5,659 bases of DNA from JARRJY01 sp037388705 (GCA_037388705.1 JARRJY010000101.1:1-5659), one strand, 5' to 3'. Positions 1 to 5,659 are shown, numbered from the stretch's first letter. Notes: generated by a model from the letters alone, not told the origin. Made by a program: numbers and translations.

Positions 1-543
1 ACCCGGCACGGTGTATTCATGGATGTTATGGGTATTGGCGTACTGTTGACAGGGCCCAGTGGTATAGGTAAAAGCGAGTTAGCACTTGAGCTGATAAACC
101 GTGGACACCGGCTGGTTGCTGATGATGCTCCCGAGTTTAAACGTATTTCACCAACAAACCTGCGGGGTACCTGCCCCGAAATCCTCAAAGATTTTCTCGA
201 GGTGCGAGGGCTTGGCATACTTAACATCCGTGCCATGTTTGGTGATAATGCCCTGATTCGTTATAAAAGACTGCGTTTGATTGTTGACCTGCAACCCATG
301 TCCGATGAGGATGTTCACAAAAACGAACGGCTCGGCAGCACCACCTGTTTCAACAGTATTTTAAACATTGAAATACCTGAAGTGGTCGTCCCGGTGGCGC
401 CAGGAAGAGATATTGCTGTTATAGTTGAAGCTGCTGTGCGTAACCATATCCTCACACTTAATGGCTATAATGCAGCAGAAGATTTTATAAACAGACAACA
501 ACAACTGATTAATAAAAACAAGAATGAAGCTGATAATAATTAG
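1..543 (+). CDS. hprK: HPr kinase/phosphorylase, C-terminal catalytic domain (5' end off window)
   Basis: Bifunctional enzyme that phosphorylates HPr on Ser46 with ATP or PPi and removes the phosphate again; cytoplasmic and hexameric in known members. The frame is open from base 1, and the codons before the first ATG (position 19) encode the conserved His-Gly-Val (7-15) that precedes the P-loop, so the ATG at 19 is internal and the gene starts upstream. Visible motifs are the P-loop GPSGIGKS (52-75), the Asp-Asp pair of VADDAPEF (121-126), the family signature EVRGLGI (199-219), and VAPGRD followed by EAAVRNHIL near the C-terminus. Members are usually about 310-320 residues, so roughly the first 130 (the N-terminal domain) are missing from the window. 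The second P-loop residue is Pro, where Asp or Glu is usual. The end overlaps rapZ by 20 nt, and the HPr substrate is encoded three genes downstream. Confidence 0.96.
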   Translation, partial: TRHGVFMDVMGIGVLLTGPSGIGKSELALELINRGHRLVADDAPEFKRISPTNLRGTCPEILKDFLEVRGLGILNIRAMFGDNALIRYKRLRLIVDLQPMSDEDVHKNERLGSTTCFNSILNIEIPEVVVPVAPGRDIAVIVEAAVRNHILTLNGYNAAEDFINRQQQLINKNKNEADNN

Positions 544-1384
544 CGGCCTTTCCGGTTCAGGGAAAAGTATTGCACTTAATGTCCTGGAAGATCTGAATTA
601 CTACTGTATTGATAATCTTCCCACTGGCATGTTGTCGTCCCTAGCAGATGAAATTCTCAACAGTGCTGACAATACCTACGAAACCTTTGCTGTGGGTATT
701 GATGCCCGTAACCTGGCTGGTGAACTGGAGAACTTCCCTATCACGGTTAATAGCCTTAAGGAACGTGAACTCGATATTGAAACGTTTTTCCTCGAGGCTG
801 ATGAGAACACGCTGATCAAGCGCTTTAGCGAAACGCGTCGTAAGCACCCGTTAACCAATAGCAACATTTCCCTTAAGGAAGCGATTCGCCAGGAAAGGGA
901 ATTACTCAATCCTATTCGGGCTTTTGCCGATTTATGTGTTGATACCACGCAAACCACGATTCACCAGTTACGTGACCTGGTTAAACAGCGTGTCGTCAGT
1001 ACAAATAACCACCAGACCATGTCATTATTGTTTGAATCTTTTGGTTTCAAGCATGGTATTCCAACCAATGCTGATTTCGTATTCGATGTACGTTGCCTGC
1101 CCAACCCCCACTGGGAACCAACCTTGCGAAATAAAACCGGTACTGACCCCGAAGTGATTGAATATCTGGAAAAATCTGAAGAAGTCGATAAACTATCAAC
1201 AGATATTGTTATTTTTCTCAATAATTGGCTGGACAAATTCGAGACTGACAACCGCAACTATATGACTATTGCTATCGGTTGCACGGGTGGTCAACACCGA
1301 TCTGTTTATATGGTAGAAAAATTGGCGAAGTTATTTGGCAAAAACCGTAACGGCATTATTACCCGCCACAGGGAACTTTCATGA
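524..1384 (+). CDS. rapZ: RapZ/YvcJ family nucleotide-binding protein
   Basis: P-loop protein that in E. coli binds the sRNAs GlmZ/GlmY and directs RNase E cleavage to control glucosamine-6-phosphate synthase; Bacillus YvcJ hydrolyses nucleotides. The 286 residues match the family length (284 in E. coli). The N-terminal Walker A is GLSGSGKS (residues 8-15), followed by CIDNLP. The C-terminal domain has FDVRCLPNPHW (187-197) and the invariant GCTGGQHRS (252-260). The start at 524 puts the conserved MKLIIISG at the N-terminus. It lies inside the hprK end with only a weak Shine-Dalgarno, so translational coupling to hprK is likely. The protein ends in RHRELS and lacks the basic Lys/Arg tail that E. 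coli RapZ uses for RNA binding. Whether it regulates an sRNA here is therefore open; family membership is secure. Confidence 0.96.
   Translation: MKLIIISGLSGSGKSIALNVLEDLNYYCIDNLPTGMLSSLADEILNSADNTYETFAVGIDARNLAGELENFPITVNSLKERELDIETFFLEADENTLIKRFSETRRKHPLTNSNISLKEAIRQERELLNPIRAFADLCVDTTQTTIHQLRDLVKQRVVSTNNHQTMSLLFESFGFKHGIPTNADFVFDVRCLPNPHWEPTLRNKTGTDPEVIEYLEKSEEVDKLSTDIVIFLNNWLDKFETDNRNYMTIAIGCTGGQHRSVYMVEKLAKLFGKNRNGIITRHRELS
1370..1375 (+). promoter_or_regulatory. Shine-Dalgarno for the EIIA gene
   Basis: AGGGAA lies 5 nt before the ATG at 1381, inside the last codons of rapZ. Together with the ATGA stop/start overlap it supports this start and suggests translational coupling. Confidence 0.6.
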
Positions 1385-1779
1385 GCGTCGGCCTGTTAAT
1401 CATTACCCATAACGGCATTGGTAACAGTCTGCTCAAATCTGCTGTTTCTATCATTGGCAACTGCCCGCTCAAGGTGGAAAACATGTCGGTACCACTCAAT
1501 TGCAGTCCGGAACGTCAGAATAGCAAGGGGATAAAACTGGCCAGTGAAGTCGACAGTGGTGATGGCGTATTGATTCTCACTGACCTGTATGGCTCTACAC
1601 CCAGCAATATCGGTCGTTCCATCTGCCAGGCCAGGTCAGCCAGTAACGAAAAGTCTGTTTTATTATCCGGCATAAACCTGGCTATGCTGGTAACCATTCT
1701 TAACTATCCCGATCTCGACCTGACGTCGATGGCCAAAAAAGCAATCAATGGTGGTCAGAAAGGTATTATGCAAACTTGA
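1381..1779 (+). CDS. PTS EIIA component, mannose (Man) family
   Basis: Cytoplasmic phosphocarrier that accepts phosphate from HPr. The fold and motifs are those of the EIIA(Man)/ManX N-domain: the phosphorylatable His10 sits in LLIITHNGIG after the first strand, Asp68 lies in LTDLYGSTPSN (66-76), and SGINLAMLV follows. The family commonly has GGT where this protein has GST (residues 71-73). At 132 residues it is a stand-alone EIIA domain with no fused EIIB, and no EIIB or EIIC gene is nearby. A regulatory rather than sugar-transport role is the likely reading, as proposed for incomplete proteobacterial PTS. The start codon overlaps the rapZ stop as ATGA, so the two are probably translationally coupled. 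Symbols such as manX or ptsL would be loose for this protein. Confidence 0.9.
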   Translation: MSVGLLIITHNGIGNSLLKSAVSIIGNCPLKVENMSVPLNCSPERQNSKGIKLASEVDSGDGVLILTDLYGSTPSNIGRSICQARSASNEKSVLLSGINLAMLVTILNYPDLDLTSMAKKAINGGQKGIMQT

Positions 1780-1783
1780 GAGG
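1778..1783 (+). promoter_or_regulatory. Shine-Dalgarno favouring the TTG start of HPr
   Basis: GAGAGG overlaps the EIIA stop codon and ends 10 nt before TTG 1794. The other in-frame TTG at 1776 overlaps this purine run and would add six residues outside the HPr fold, so the site favours the downstream start. Confidence 0.5.
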
Positions 1784-1793
1784 TTGCCCGGTT

Positions 1794-2063
1794 TTGATCA
1801 AACAGGAAGTAGAAATTGTTAACAGGCTCGGTTTACACGCTCGTGCCGCAGCAAAATTTGTTACTACTGCATCACAATTCAAATCAGAAATTCATTTATC
1901 CAACAAAGGTCACCAGGTTAATGGCAAAAGTATTATGGGTGTCATGATGTTGGCCGCTGCCAAGGGCAGCAAACTGGAACTGACAGTTGAAGGTGAAGAT
2001 GAACAACAAGCCTCTGAAGCTCTTATCGAGTTGATTAATAATCGCTTTGGTGAAGCTCAGTGA
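1794..2063 (+). CDS. ptsH: HPr phosphocarrier protein (TTG start)
   Basis: Small cytoplasmic phosphocarrier of the PTS. Enzyme I phosphorylates it on His15 and HprK phosphorylates it on Ser46. From TTG 1794 the protein is 89 residues, the normal HPr length, and begins MIKQEVEIVNRLGLHARAAA. This numbering places the active-site His exactly at 15 (GLHARAA) and the regulatory Ser at 46 (GKSIMGVMMLAA), which is good evidence for this start over TTG 1776, which would give 95 residues. No ATG or GTG in this frame precedes the conserved His. The presence of Ser46 with its local context intact fits with hprK in the same operon. It could be called npr or ptsO in some schemes because the system looks regulatory. 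No enzyme I gene follows. Confidence 0.94.
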   Translation: MIKQEVEIVNRLGLHARAAAKFVTTASQFKSEIHLSNKGHQVNGKSIMGVMMLAAAKGSKLELTVEGEDEQQASEALIELINNRFGEAQ

Positions 2064-2086
2064 TTTTCTGATCTGATAAGCTTCAC
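2050..2086 (+). repeat. 8-bp inverted repeat spanning the HPr stop codon
   Basis: GTGAAGCT (2050-2057) and AGCTTCAC (2079-2086) are perfect inverted repeats separated by 21 nt, in which short CAG/CTG pairings are possible. The TGA stop of HPr is in the loop. The downstream sequence is pyrimidine-rich but is not a continuous T tract, so it is not a canonical intrinsic terminator. It could be a weak terminator, an mRNA-stabilising hairpin or chance. Confidence 0.3.
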
Positions 2087-2118
2087 ACAACTCTTTCCTC
2101 CACTTTCCTAAATTTCCC

Positions 2119-2127
2119 TGTTACACT
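2119..2127 (+). promoter_or_regulatory. Candidate extended -10 promoter for mgtE
   Basis: TGTTACACT fits the extended -10 pattern TGn followed by a hexamer matching TATAAT at four of six positions. No good -35 is seen at 17 nt upstream. Transcription would begin near 2134, about 20 nt before the mgtE ATG, leaving no room for a long riboswitch leader. This 91-bp gap is the largest non-coding stretch in the window and the most plausible place for a second promoter. Confidence 0.35.
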
Positions 2128-2142
2128 CTTAATGCCGTACAC

Positions 2143-2149
2143 GGGGGGA
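2143..2149 (+). promoter_or_regulatory. Shine-Dalgarno for mgtE
   Basis: GGGGGGA lies 5 nt before ATG 2155. It is the strongest purine run in the gap and supports this start codon. Confidence 0.6.
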
Positions 2150-2154
2150 CGCGC

Positions 2155-3513
2155 ATGTCAGAAACTGTAGAAAAAGAAGAGTCAAAAGACCTCCTGAAGG
2201 ACTTTATCAGCACAGTGCAAGAAGCTGACTTCGAGCATCTCGATGAGCTGCTGGAAGAAATGCATCCGGCTGATATTGCCCATACCCTGGAATCCTTACC
2301 TCCCGCTGACCGTGAAATTATCTGGCAACATATCCCGTCCGAGATCACCGGCGAGACCCTGCTGCATGTAAATGATGAAGCCCGTGCCAACCTCATCAGC
2401 AAAATGGAACCGGGGGAACTGGTTGCCGCAGCAGAAACACTGGATACCGATGACCTGGCTGACATTCTTCCTGATATTCCCCGTGATGTCAGTAATGAAC
2501 TGTTGTTATCCATGGAACAGGGAGAACGTGATCAACTACGTTCGGTTTTATCCTATCCCGAGGACTCGGCCGGTGGACTCATGGATCTCAATACCATCAT
2601 GGTTCGCGCCGATACCACGCTGGATGTCGTGCTACGTTACCTGCGTCGACTGGGACAGATTCCTGAACACACTGATAACTTGTTCGTTGTCGATCGAGAT
2701 GGTATTTACCAGGGCAGGTTGAGGATAACAGCCTTGCTCACTCATGAACCGGCTTCCTTTGTTCATGAAGTCATGGAATACGATGATGAAGGCATTAATG
2801 CCAATACGCCGGCACGCGATGTTGCCAGCCTGTTCGAACGCCGAGACCTGGTAACCGCTCCGGTAGTGAATGATGAAGGCCTGCTACTGGGACGTATTAC
2901 CATTGATGACGTGGTTGACGTTATTCGTGATGAAGCTGATCACTCGTTAATGAGTATGGCTGGTCTGAATGAAGAAGAAGATATGTTTGCCCCGGTTCTT
3001 GCCAGTACCCGGCGTCGTTCCATATGGTTAGGCCTTAACCTGTTAACCGCGATTCTTGCCTCATGGGTAATAGGAAACTTTGATCAAACCATCGAAAAAC
3101 TGGTGGCGCTGGCGATTCTTATGCCGATAGTCGCCAGCATGGGTGGTATTGCCGGCAGCCAGACATTAACCCTGGTTATTCGTGGTATGGCCGTGGGCCA
3201 GGTTAGTGCCAGTAACGCACGTCGACTTATTATAAAAGAAGGCCTGGTTGGGGTATGGAATGGCGTCATCTGGGCAATTGTCATCGCCGGTGTCGCCGGG
3301 TTATGGTTTAACAGCATCCAGCTTGCCTATGTTATCGCGGCGGCTATCTTGATTAACCTTATTGTTGCCGCTTTTAGTGGTGCAGTGATTCCCTTAATAC
3401 TTAGACGCATGGGTGCCGACCCGGCTTTATCAGGTTCAGTAGTATTAACGACTGTTACTGATGTTGTTGGTTTTCTTTCTTTCCTTGGTCTTGCCTCCCT
3501 GTTCCTCATATAG
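2155..3513 (+). CDS. mgtE: MgtE family magnesium channel
   Basis: Homodimeric inner-membrane Mg2+ channel gated by cytoplasmic Mg2+. The 452 residues match the family length. Residues ~25-130 form the acidic, helical MgtE N domain. The signature YPEDSAGGLM (134-143) leads into two CBS domains (~143-204 and ~205-263), the second containing GRITIDDVVDVI. A connecting plug-helix region leads to about five membrane segments (~289-309, 315-337, 363-385, 391-416, 424-450). PIVASMGGIAGSQ (ending at Gln336) and TDVVGF with Asp436, probably the pore Asp equivalent to Asp432 of Thermus MgtE, mark the channel. The family often has Asn where Ile332 lies in MGGIAGSQ. The gene follows HPr after 91 bp, a neighbourhood seen in other proteobacteria with HprK, and is tightly followed by a Rieske gene. 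Confidence 0.96.
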   Translation: MSETVEKEESKDLLKDFISTVQEADFEHLDELLEEMHPADIAHTLESLPPADREIIWQHIPSEITGETLLHVNDEARANLISKMEPGELVAAAETLDTDDLADILPDIPRDVSNELLLSMEQGERDQLRSVLSYPEDSAGGLMDLNTIMVRADTTLDVVLRYLRRLGQIPEHTDNLFVVDRDGIYQGRLRITALLTHEPASFVHEVMEYDDEGINANTPARDVASLFERRDLVTAPVVNDEGLLLGRITIDDVVDVIRDEADHSLMSMAGLNEEEDMFAPVLASTRRRSIWLGLNLLTAILASWVIGNFDQTIEKLVALAILMPIVASMGGIAGSQTLTLVIRGMAVGQVSASNARRLIIKEGLVGVWNGVIWAIVIAGVAGLWFNSIQLAYVIAAAILINLIVAAFSGAVIPLILRRMGADPALSGSVVLTTVTDVVGFLSFLGLASLFLI

Positions 3514-3515
3514 GG
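3512..3515 (+). promoter_or_regulatory. Shine-Dalgarno for the Rieske gene
   Basis: AGGG overlaps the mgtE TAG stop (TAGGG) and lies 7 nt before ATG 3523. This arrangement points to co-transcription and probable translational coupling with mgtE. Confidence 0.5.
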
Positions 3516-3522
3516 TTTTGCT

Positions 3523-3834
3523 ATGCATACCATCGGCCCTGTTACTAACTTTAACGACGAAGGTATTTATCCTGTAAAGATTGATGGTCAGGACTTCCTG
3601 GTAATAAAACATAATAACCACCTGTATTGTGTTGAGGATAAATGTGGACACTTCGGTATGCCACTGGCTAACGGTAAAGTGAAGGACAACAAGATCTACT
3701 GTGCCGTACATGGTATTTCTTTTGACCTGTTCGATGGCCAGGTCAGGGACAACTGGGGAGAAGAATGTGATCCCATTAAAGTTATCGAGCTGATCGAACA
3801 GGACGGTGTTTTATACTGTAAAACACCACAATAA
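3523..3834 (+). CDS. Small Rieske [2Fe-2S] ferredoxin-like protein
   Basis: Predicted soluble one-domain Rieske protein of 103 residues. The cluster ligands are in the classic pattern Cys41-x-His43, 16 residues, Cys60-x2-His63 (CGH ... CAVHG), followed by FDLFDGQV. There is no signal peptide, no membrane anchor and no oxygenase catalytic domain, so it resembles Rieske ferredoxins and NirD-like subunits that pass electrons to a partner enzyme in the cytoplasm. It lacks the extra Cys pair spaced to form the disulfide of bc1-type Rieske proteins, although Cys36, Cys82 and Cys99 are additional cysteines. No oxygenase, ferredoxin reductase or nitrite reductase gene is adjacent, so the partner is unknown. 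It begins 9 nt after mgtE and ends in three consecutive in-frame TAA codons (3832-3840). Confidence 0.9.
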   Translation: MHTIGPVTNFNDEGIYPVKIDGQDFLVIKHNNHLYCVEDKCGHFGMPLANGKVKDNKIYCAVHGISFDLFDGQVRDNWGEECDPIKVIELIEQDGVLYCKTPQ

Positions 3835-3861
3835 TAATAAAAGGATGGACAGGCAGGGAAG

Positions 3862-5325
3862 ATGGGAAAACGCTTAACCAGTGGCTATACCATAGTCGTT
3901 CATGAAGTTACTTCTACCTCGGCAAAACTCTGGATTGGTGCCCTGTCCTCTTCTATTGGCAAACCCCATAACTGGCGACTGGTTGTTAAACGAGCTAACA
4001 CGGCAAATCAACGCGCCAACGAAAGCGGCATCGAAATAACCACGAAACAATATGGCAAGGACGAATGGCAACGACCATTTGATAAACTCAGCAAACGTTT
4101 TTATACCATTAAAACTATCAGTAACCTGAAACCAGGCACTCATTATATTGTTGAATTTCAGATCCGCTCGGAATATATCTGGCGAACCGCGGAAAAAGTT
4201 TTCTTCACCACCTTGCCCAGCAAGTTACCAGGTAAAAACAAAAAACCTTTCACCATCGGCATTGGCTCGTGTTTTTATACCGAGCACGATGGTGGTGATG
4301 CCGGGCAGGCATATGAAGCGCTTTATAACAACGAGCAGTTACGTCCCGACATCAAATTCCTGGTGGGCGACCAGGTATATACTGATATTGGTCTTGGCTG
4401 GTACCCGTTAAATGAAAGTGACTGCCAGGATCGTATTGCTGATCATTATGCCGATAGCTGGAAGTACCTGCGCAGCATACTAAGGCGTGGTGGTAGCTGG
4501 ATGATTTCCGATGACCATGAATTCTGGAATAACTACCCGTTCTTCACCGGCTTTAATCCCTATCTTTTTACACTGGAACACTTTGATGCTTTTCGCCGGC
4601 GATGGAAAAAAGCCGCCCATACCGGTGTCTCGGTGATCCAGCAGGCTCAACCTGTGCGTACTTTTAATATAGGTGATGAACTGTCTTTCTGTATTGCCGA
4701 TTGTCGAATGGAAAGAACAAGGTCGGGCTTTCTTTCAACACAATCTCATCAACAACTGGTTGACTGGATCACTAACCTGTCCACACCCGGTGTACTGGCC
4801 ATCCCACAACCCCTGATTGCCGGCAAAGGTAACAACACGGATAAAAACCTACCTGACTGGGATCAGTATAACGACATCATTAAAGCTATCGAGTCAGGTA
4901 ACCATGACATCGTGGTATTAGCCGGTGACGTGCATTATGGCCGTGTCTCACAGGTTATAGTGGGAAGTAGTAAAAACAAGTTGACCGAGGTGATTACCTC
5001 GCCCCTGTCCAACCTGTCGGAAATTAACGGCATCGCCGCCAACACGCCGGACCTGTCTGCCAAAACATTTCCGCTGGTTTCCATCAACGGGATGATCAAG
5101 AACAGGATTAAATACCTTGCCAGGGTCACAACCGAAAGTAAATGGTGGGACCTGCGCTACCCGGTGGAACGCACCCATGAACACTTCATGACCGTGGCAT
5201 TTCATCGCGACAGCGGCAAAATTAAGATGGATATCAATGCCTGGCATGCCAGGGAACTGGTAAAACGAACAGGTTTGCCAAAGAAGATCAAAAACTTCAA
5301 AGTCAGTCCAATTGTTTTAAACTAA
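3862..5325 (+). CDS. PhoD-like metallophosphoesterase, apparently cytoplasmic
   Basis: Alkaline phosphatase D family phosphohydrolase of 487 residues; the substrate is unknown. Residues ~1-120 form a beta-rich N-terminal domain of the kind that precedes PhoD domains. The catalytic domain follows with GSCFY (135-139, Cys137 probably the iron ligand as in Bacillus PhoD), VGDQVY (Asp170), SDDHEFWNN (Asp217, Asp218, His219), IADCRMERT (278-286) and AGDVHYGR (Asp356, His358). ITSPLSN follows. The order matches bacterial and eukaryotic PhoD-like proteins. The start is firm: TAA at 3838-3840 closes the frame upstream, no start codon lies between, and the next in-frame ATG is residue 214. An AGG-rich run (3851-3858) precedes it. 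Unlike secreted PhoD, it has no Tat or Sec signal peptide, so an intracellular phosphodiester or phosphomonoester substrate is inferred. It lies 27 nt after the Rieske gene, probably in the same transcript. Confidence 0.88.
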   Translation: MGKRLTSGYTIVVHEVTSTSAKLWIGALSSSIGKPHNWRLVVKRANTANQRANESGIEITTKQYGKDEWQRPFDKLSKRFYTIKTISNLKPGTHYIVEFQIRSEYIWRTAEKVFFTTLPSKLPGKNKKPFTIGIGSCFYTEHDGGDAGQAYEALYNNEQLRPDIKFLVGDQVYTDIGLGWYPLNESDCQDRIADHYADSWKYLRSILRRGGSWMISDDHEFWNNYPFFTGFNPYLFTLEHFDAFRRRWKKAAHTGVSVIQQAQPVRTFNIGDELSFCIADCRMERTRSGFLSTQSHQQLVDWITNLSTPGVLAIPQPLIAGKGNNTDKNLPDWDQYNDIIKAIESGNHDIVVLAGDVHYGRVSQVIVGSSKNKLTEVITSPLSNLSEINGIAANTPDLSAKTFPLVSINGMIKNRIKYLARVTTESKWWDLRYPVERTHEHFMTVAFHRDSGKIKMDINAWHARELVKRTGLPKKIKNFKVSPIVLN

Positions 5326-5335
5326 TAATTAAACT

Positions 5336-5659
5336 ATGAAGAAATCAAACACCGCGATCATTCTCTCAGCATTTGTTTTTCCCGGTGCCGGGCATGTCTA
5401 TATTAAGAAAATAAAAACTGGTTTGACTTTAATCGGCATTTCTCTTATTGCGTTTGGCTATATTATTTCTGATGTAATAGAAAGAGCTTTTGCTGTTGTT
5501 GAACAGATACAACTGGGAAATGTTGCACCTGATGTTGGAACTATAACGGCTTTGATAGAGCAGCAAACAGGTGGCTCCATGGTTAGTATGGCAAGTTATG
5601 CGATAGGGATTTGCTGGTTGTTCGGAATAGTTGATTGTTACCGGCTAAGCAAATTAAAA
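5336..5659 (+). CDS. Small membrane protein with an FPGAGHxY motif (3' end off window)
   Basis: Open frame of 108 codons running to the window edge without a stop. The ATG is 10 nt after the stop of the phosphoesterase gene. The upstream sequence is AT-rich with no clear Shine-Dalgarno. The protein starts MKKSNTAIILSAFVFPGAGH, then VYIKK and a hydrophobic segment (~29-48). A polar stretch with IERAF and a glutamine-rich part (~49-80) follows, then another hydrophobic segment (~82-100) ending in a basic DCYRLSKLK. The FPGAGHxYxKK motif with Gly/Pro before a helix recalls TM2-like and related small membrane proteins whose function is unknown. The basic tail after the last helix suggests only a few residues are missing. 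I do not assign a function. Reading frame, position and hydrophobic pattern support a real gene. Confidence 0.75.
   Translation, partial: MKKSNTAIILSAFVFPGAGHVYIKKIKTGLTLIGISLIAFGYIISDVIERAFAVVEQIQLGNVAPDVGTITALIEQQTGGSMVSMASYAIGICWLFGIVDCYRLSKLK

Noticed and set aside
19..543. ATG 19 as the true start of hprK
   Set aside because: The open frame continues upstream to base 1 and encodes the conserved His-Gly-Val of HprK, so the gene is cut by the window edge.
641..1257. Antisense open frames opposite rapZ (641-847, 676-957, 961-1257)
   Set aside because: They lie wholly within a confidently identified gene, have no recognisable motifs and have compositions typical of reverse-strand shadows.
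1776..2063. HPr starting at TTG 1776 (95 residues)
   Set aside because: It adds six residues with no HPr similarity and overlaps the likely Shine-Dalgarno; TTG 1794 gives canonical length and His15/Ser46 numbering.
2058..2110. Intrinsic terminator after HPr
   Set aside because: The loop is long (21 nt) and no T tract follows the stem, so it was recorded only as an inverted repeat.
2064..2154. Mg2+ riboswitch (M-box type) upstream of mgtE
   Set aside because: The whole gap is 91 bp and the predicted leader about 20 nt, too short for an M-box; no recognisable core was seen.
2121..2513. Ser-rich 130-residue minus-strand frame over the mgtE start
   Set aside because: Low-complexity Ser/Arg composition opposite mgtE codons; a shadow frame.
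3445..3711. Minus-strand frame across the mgtE/Rieske junction
   Set aside because: It covers two well-supported genes and shows no motif of its own.
3835..3861. Promoter or terminator between the Rieske and phosphoesterase genes
   Set aside because: 27 nt with no stem and no promoter-like hexamers; it reads as a leader with a purine-rich ribosome binding site.
4148..4411. Plus-strand 87-residue frame inside the phosphoesterase gene
   Set aside because: Out of frame with a strong PhoD-like coding sequence and without recognisable features.

Overview
The window looks like a chromosomal segment from a gammaproteobacterium of moderate GC (mid-40s percent by eye). The clue is gene content and order: HprK, RapZ, a mannose-family PTS EIIA, HPr and MgtE lie together, a layout known from proteobacteria that carry an incomplete, regulatory PTS. 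I cannot name a genus. Every convincing gene is on the + strand, and no tRNA, rRNA, CRISPR array or insertion sequence is visible.

Region 1 (1-2063) is a compact regulatory PTS operon. It starts inside hprK (N-terminal part off the window) and continues with rapZ (20-nt overlap), an EIIA(Man)-type protein (4-nt ATGA overlap) and HPr, which probably uses a TTG start 14 nt after the EIIA stop. HPr keeps both His15, the PTS phosphorylation site, and Ser46, the HprK target. Kinase/phosphorylase and substrate are therefore encoded together. No sugar permease (EIIB/EIIC) and no enzyme I is present here.

Region 2 (2064-2154) is a 91-bp gap. An 8-bp inverted repeat straddles the HPr stop codon, a candidate extended -10 promoter follows, and a G-rich ribosome binding site precedes mgtE.

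Region 3 (2155-5659) starts with the Mg2+ channel gene mgtE. Three tightly spaced genes follow: a 103-residue Rieske [2Fe-2S] protein, a 487-residue PhoD-like metallophosphoesterase without a signal peptide, and a small membrane protein that runs off the right edge. Gaps are 9, 27 and 10 nt, so they are probably co-transcribed with mgtE. The functional link between the last three genes and Mg2+ or PTS control is not known to me.

The main points of interest are the PTS phosphorelay without a local enzyme I, a RapZ without the basic C-terminal tail used for sRNA binding in E. coli, a Pro in the HprK P-loop, and the unexplained Rieske/PhoD-like/membrane-protein trio behind mgtE. I see no clear evidence of a wholly new system.
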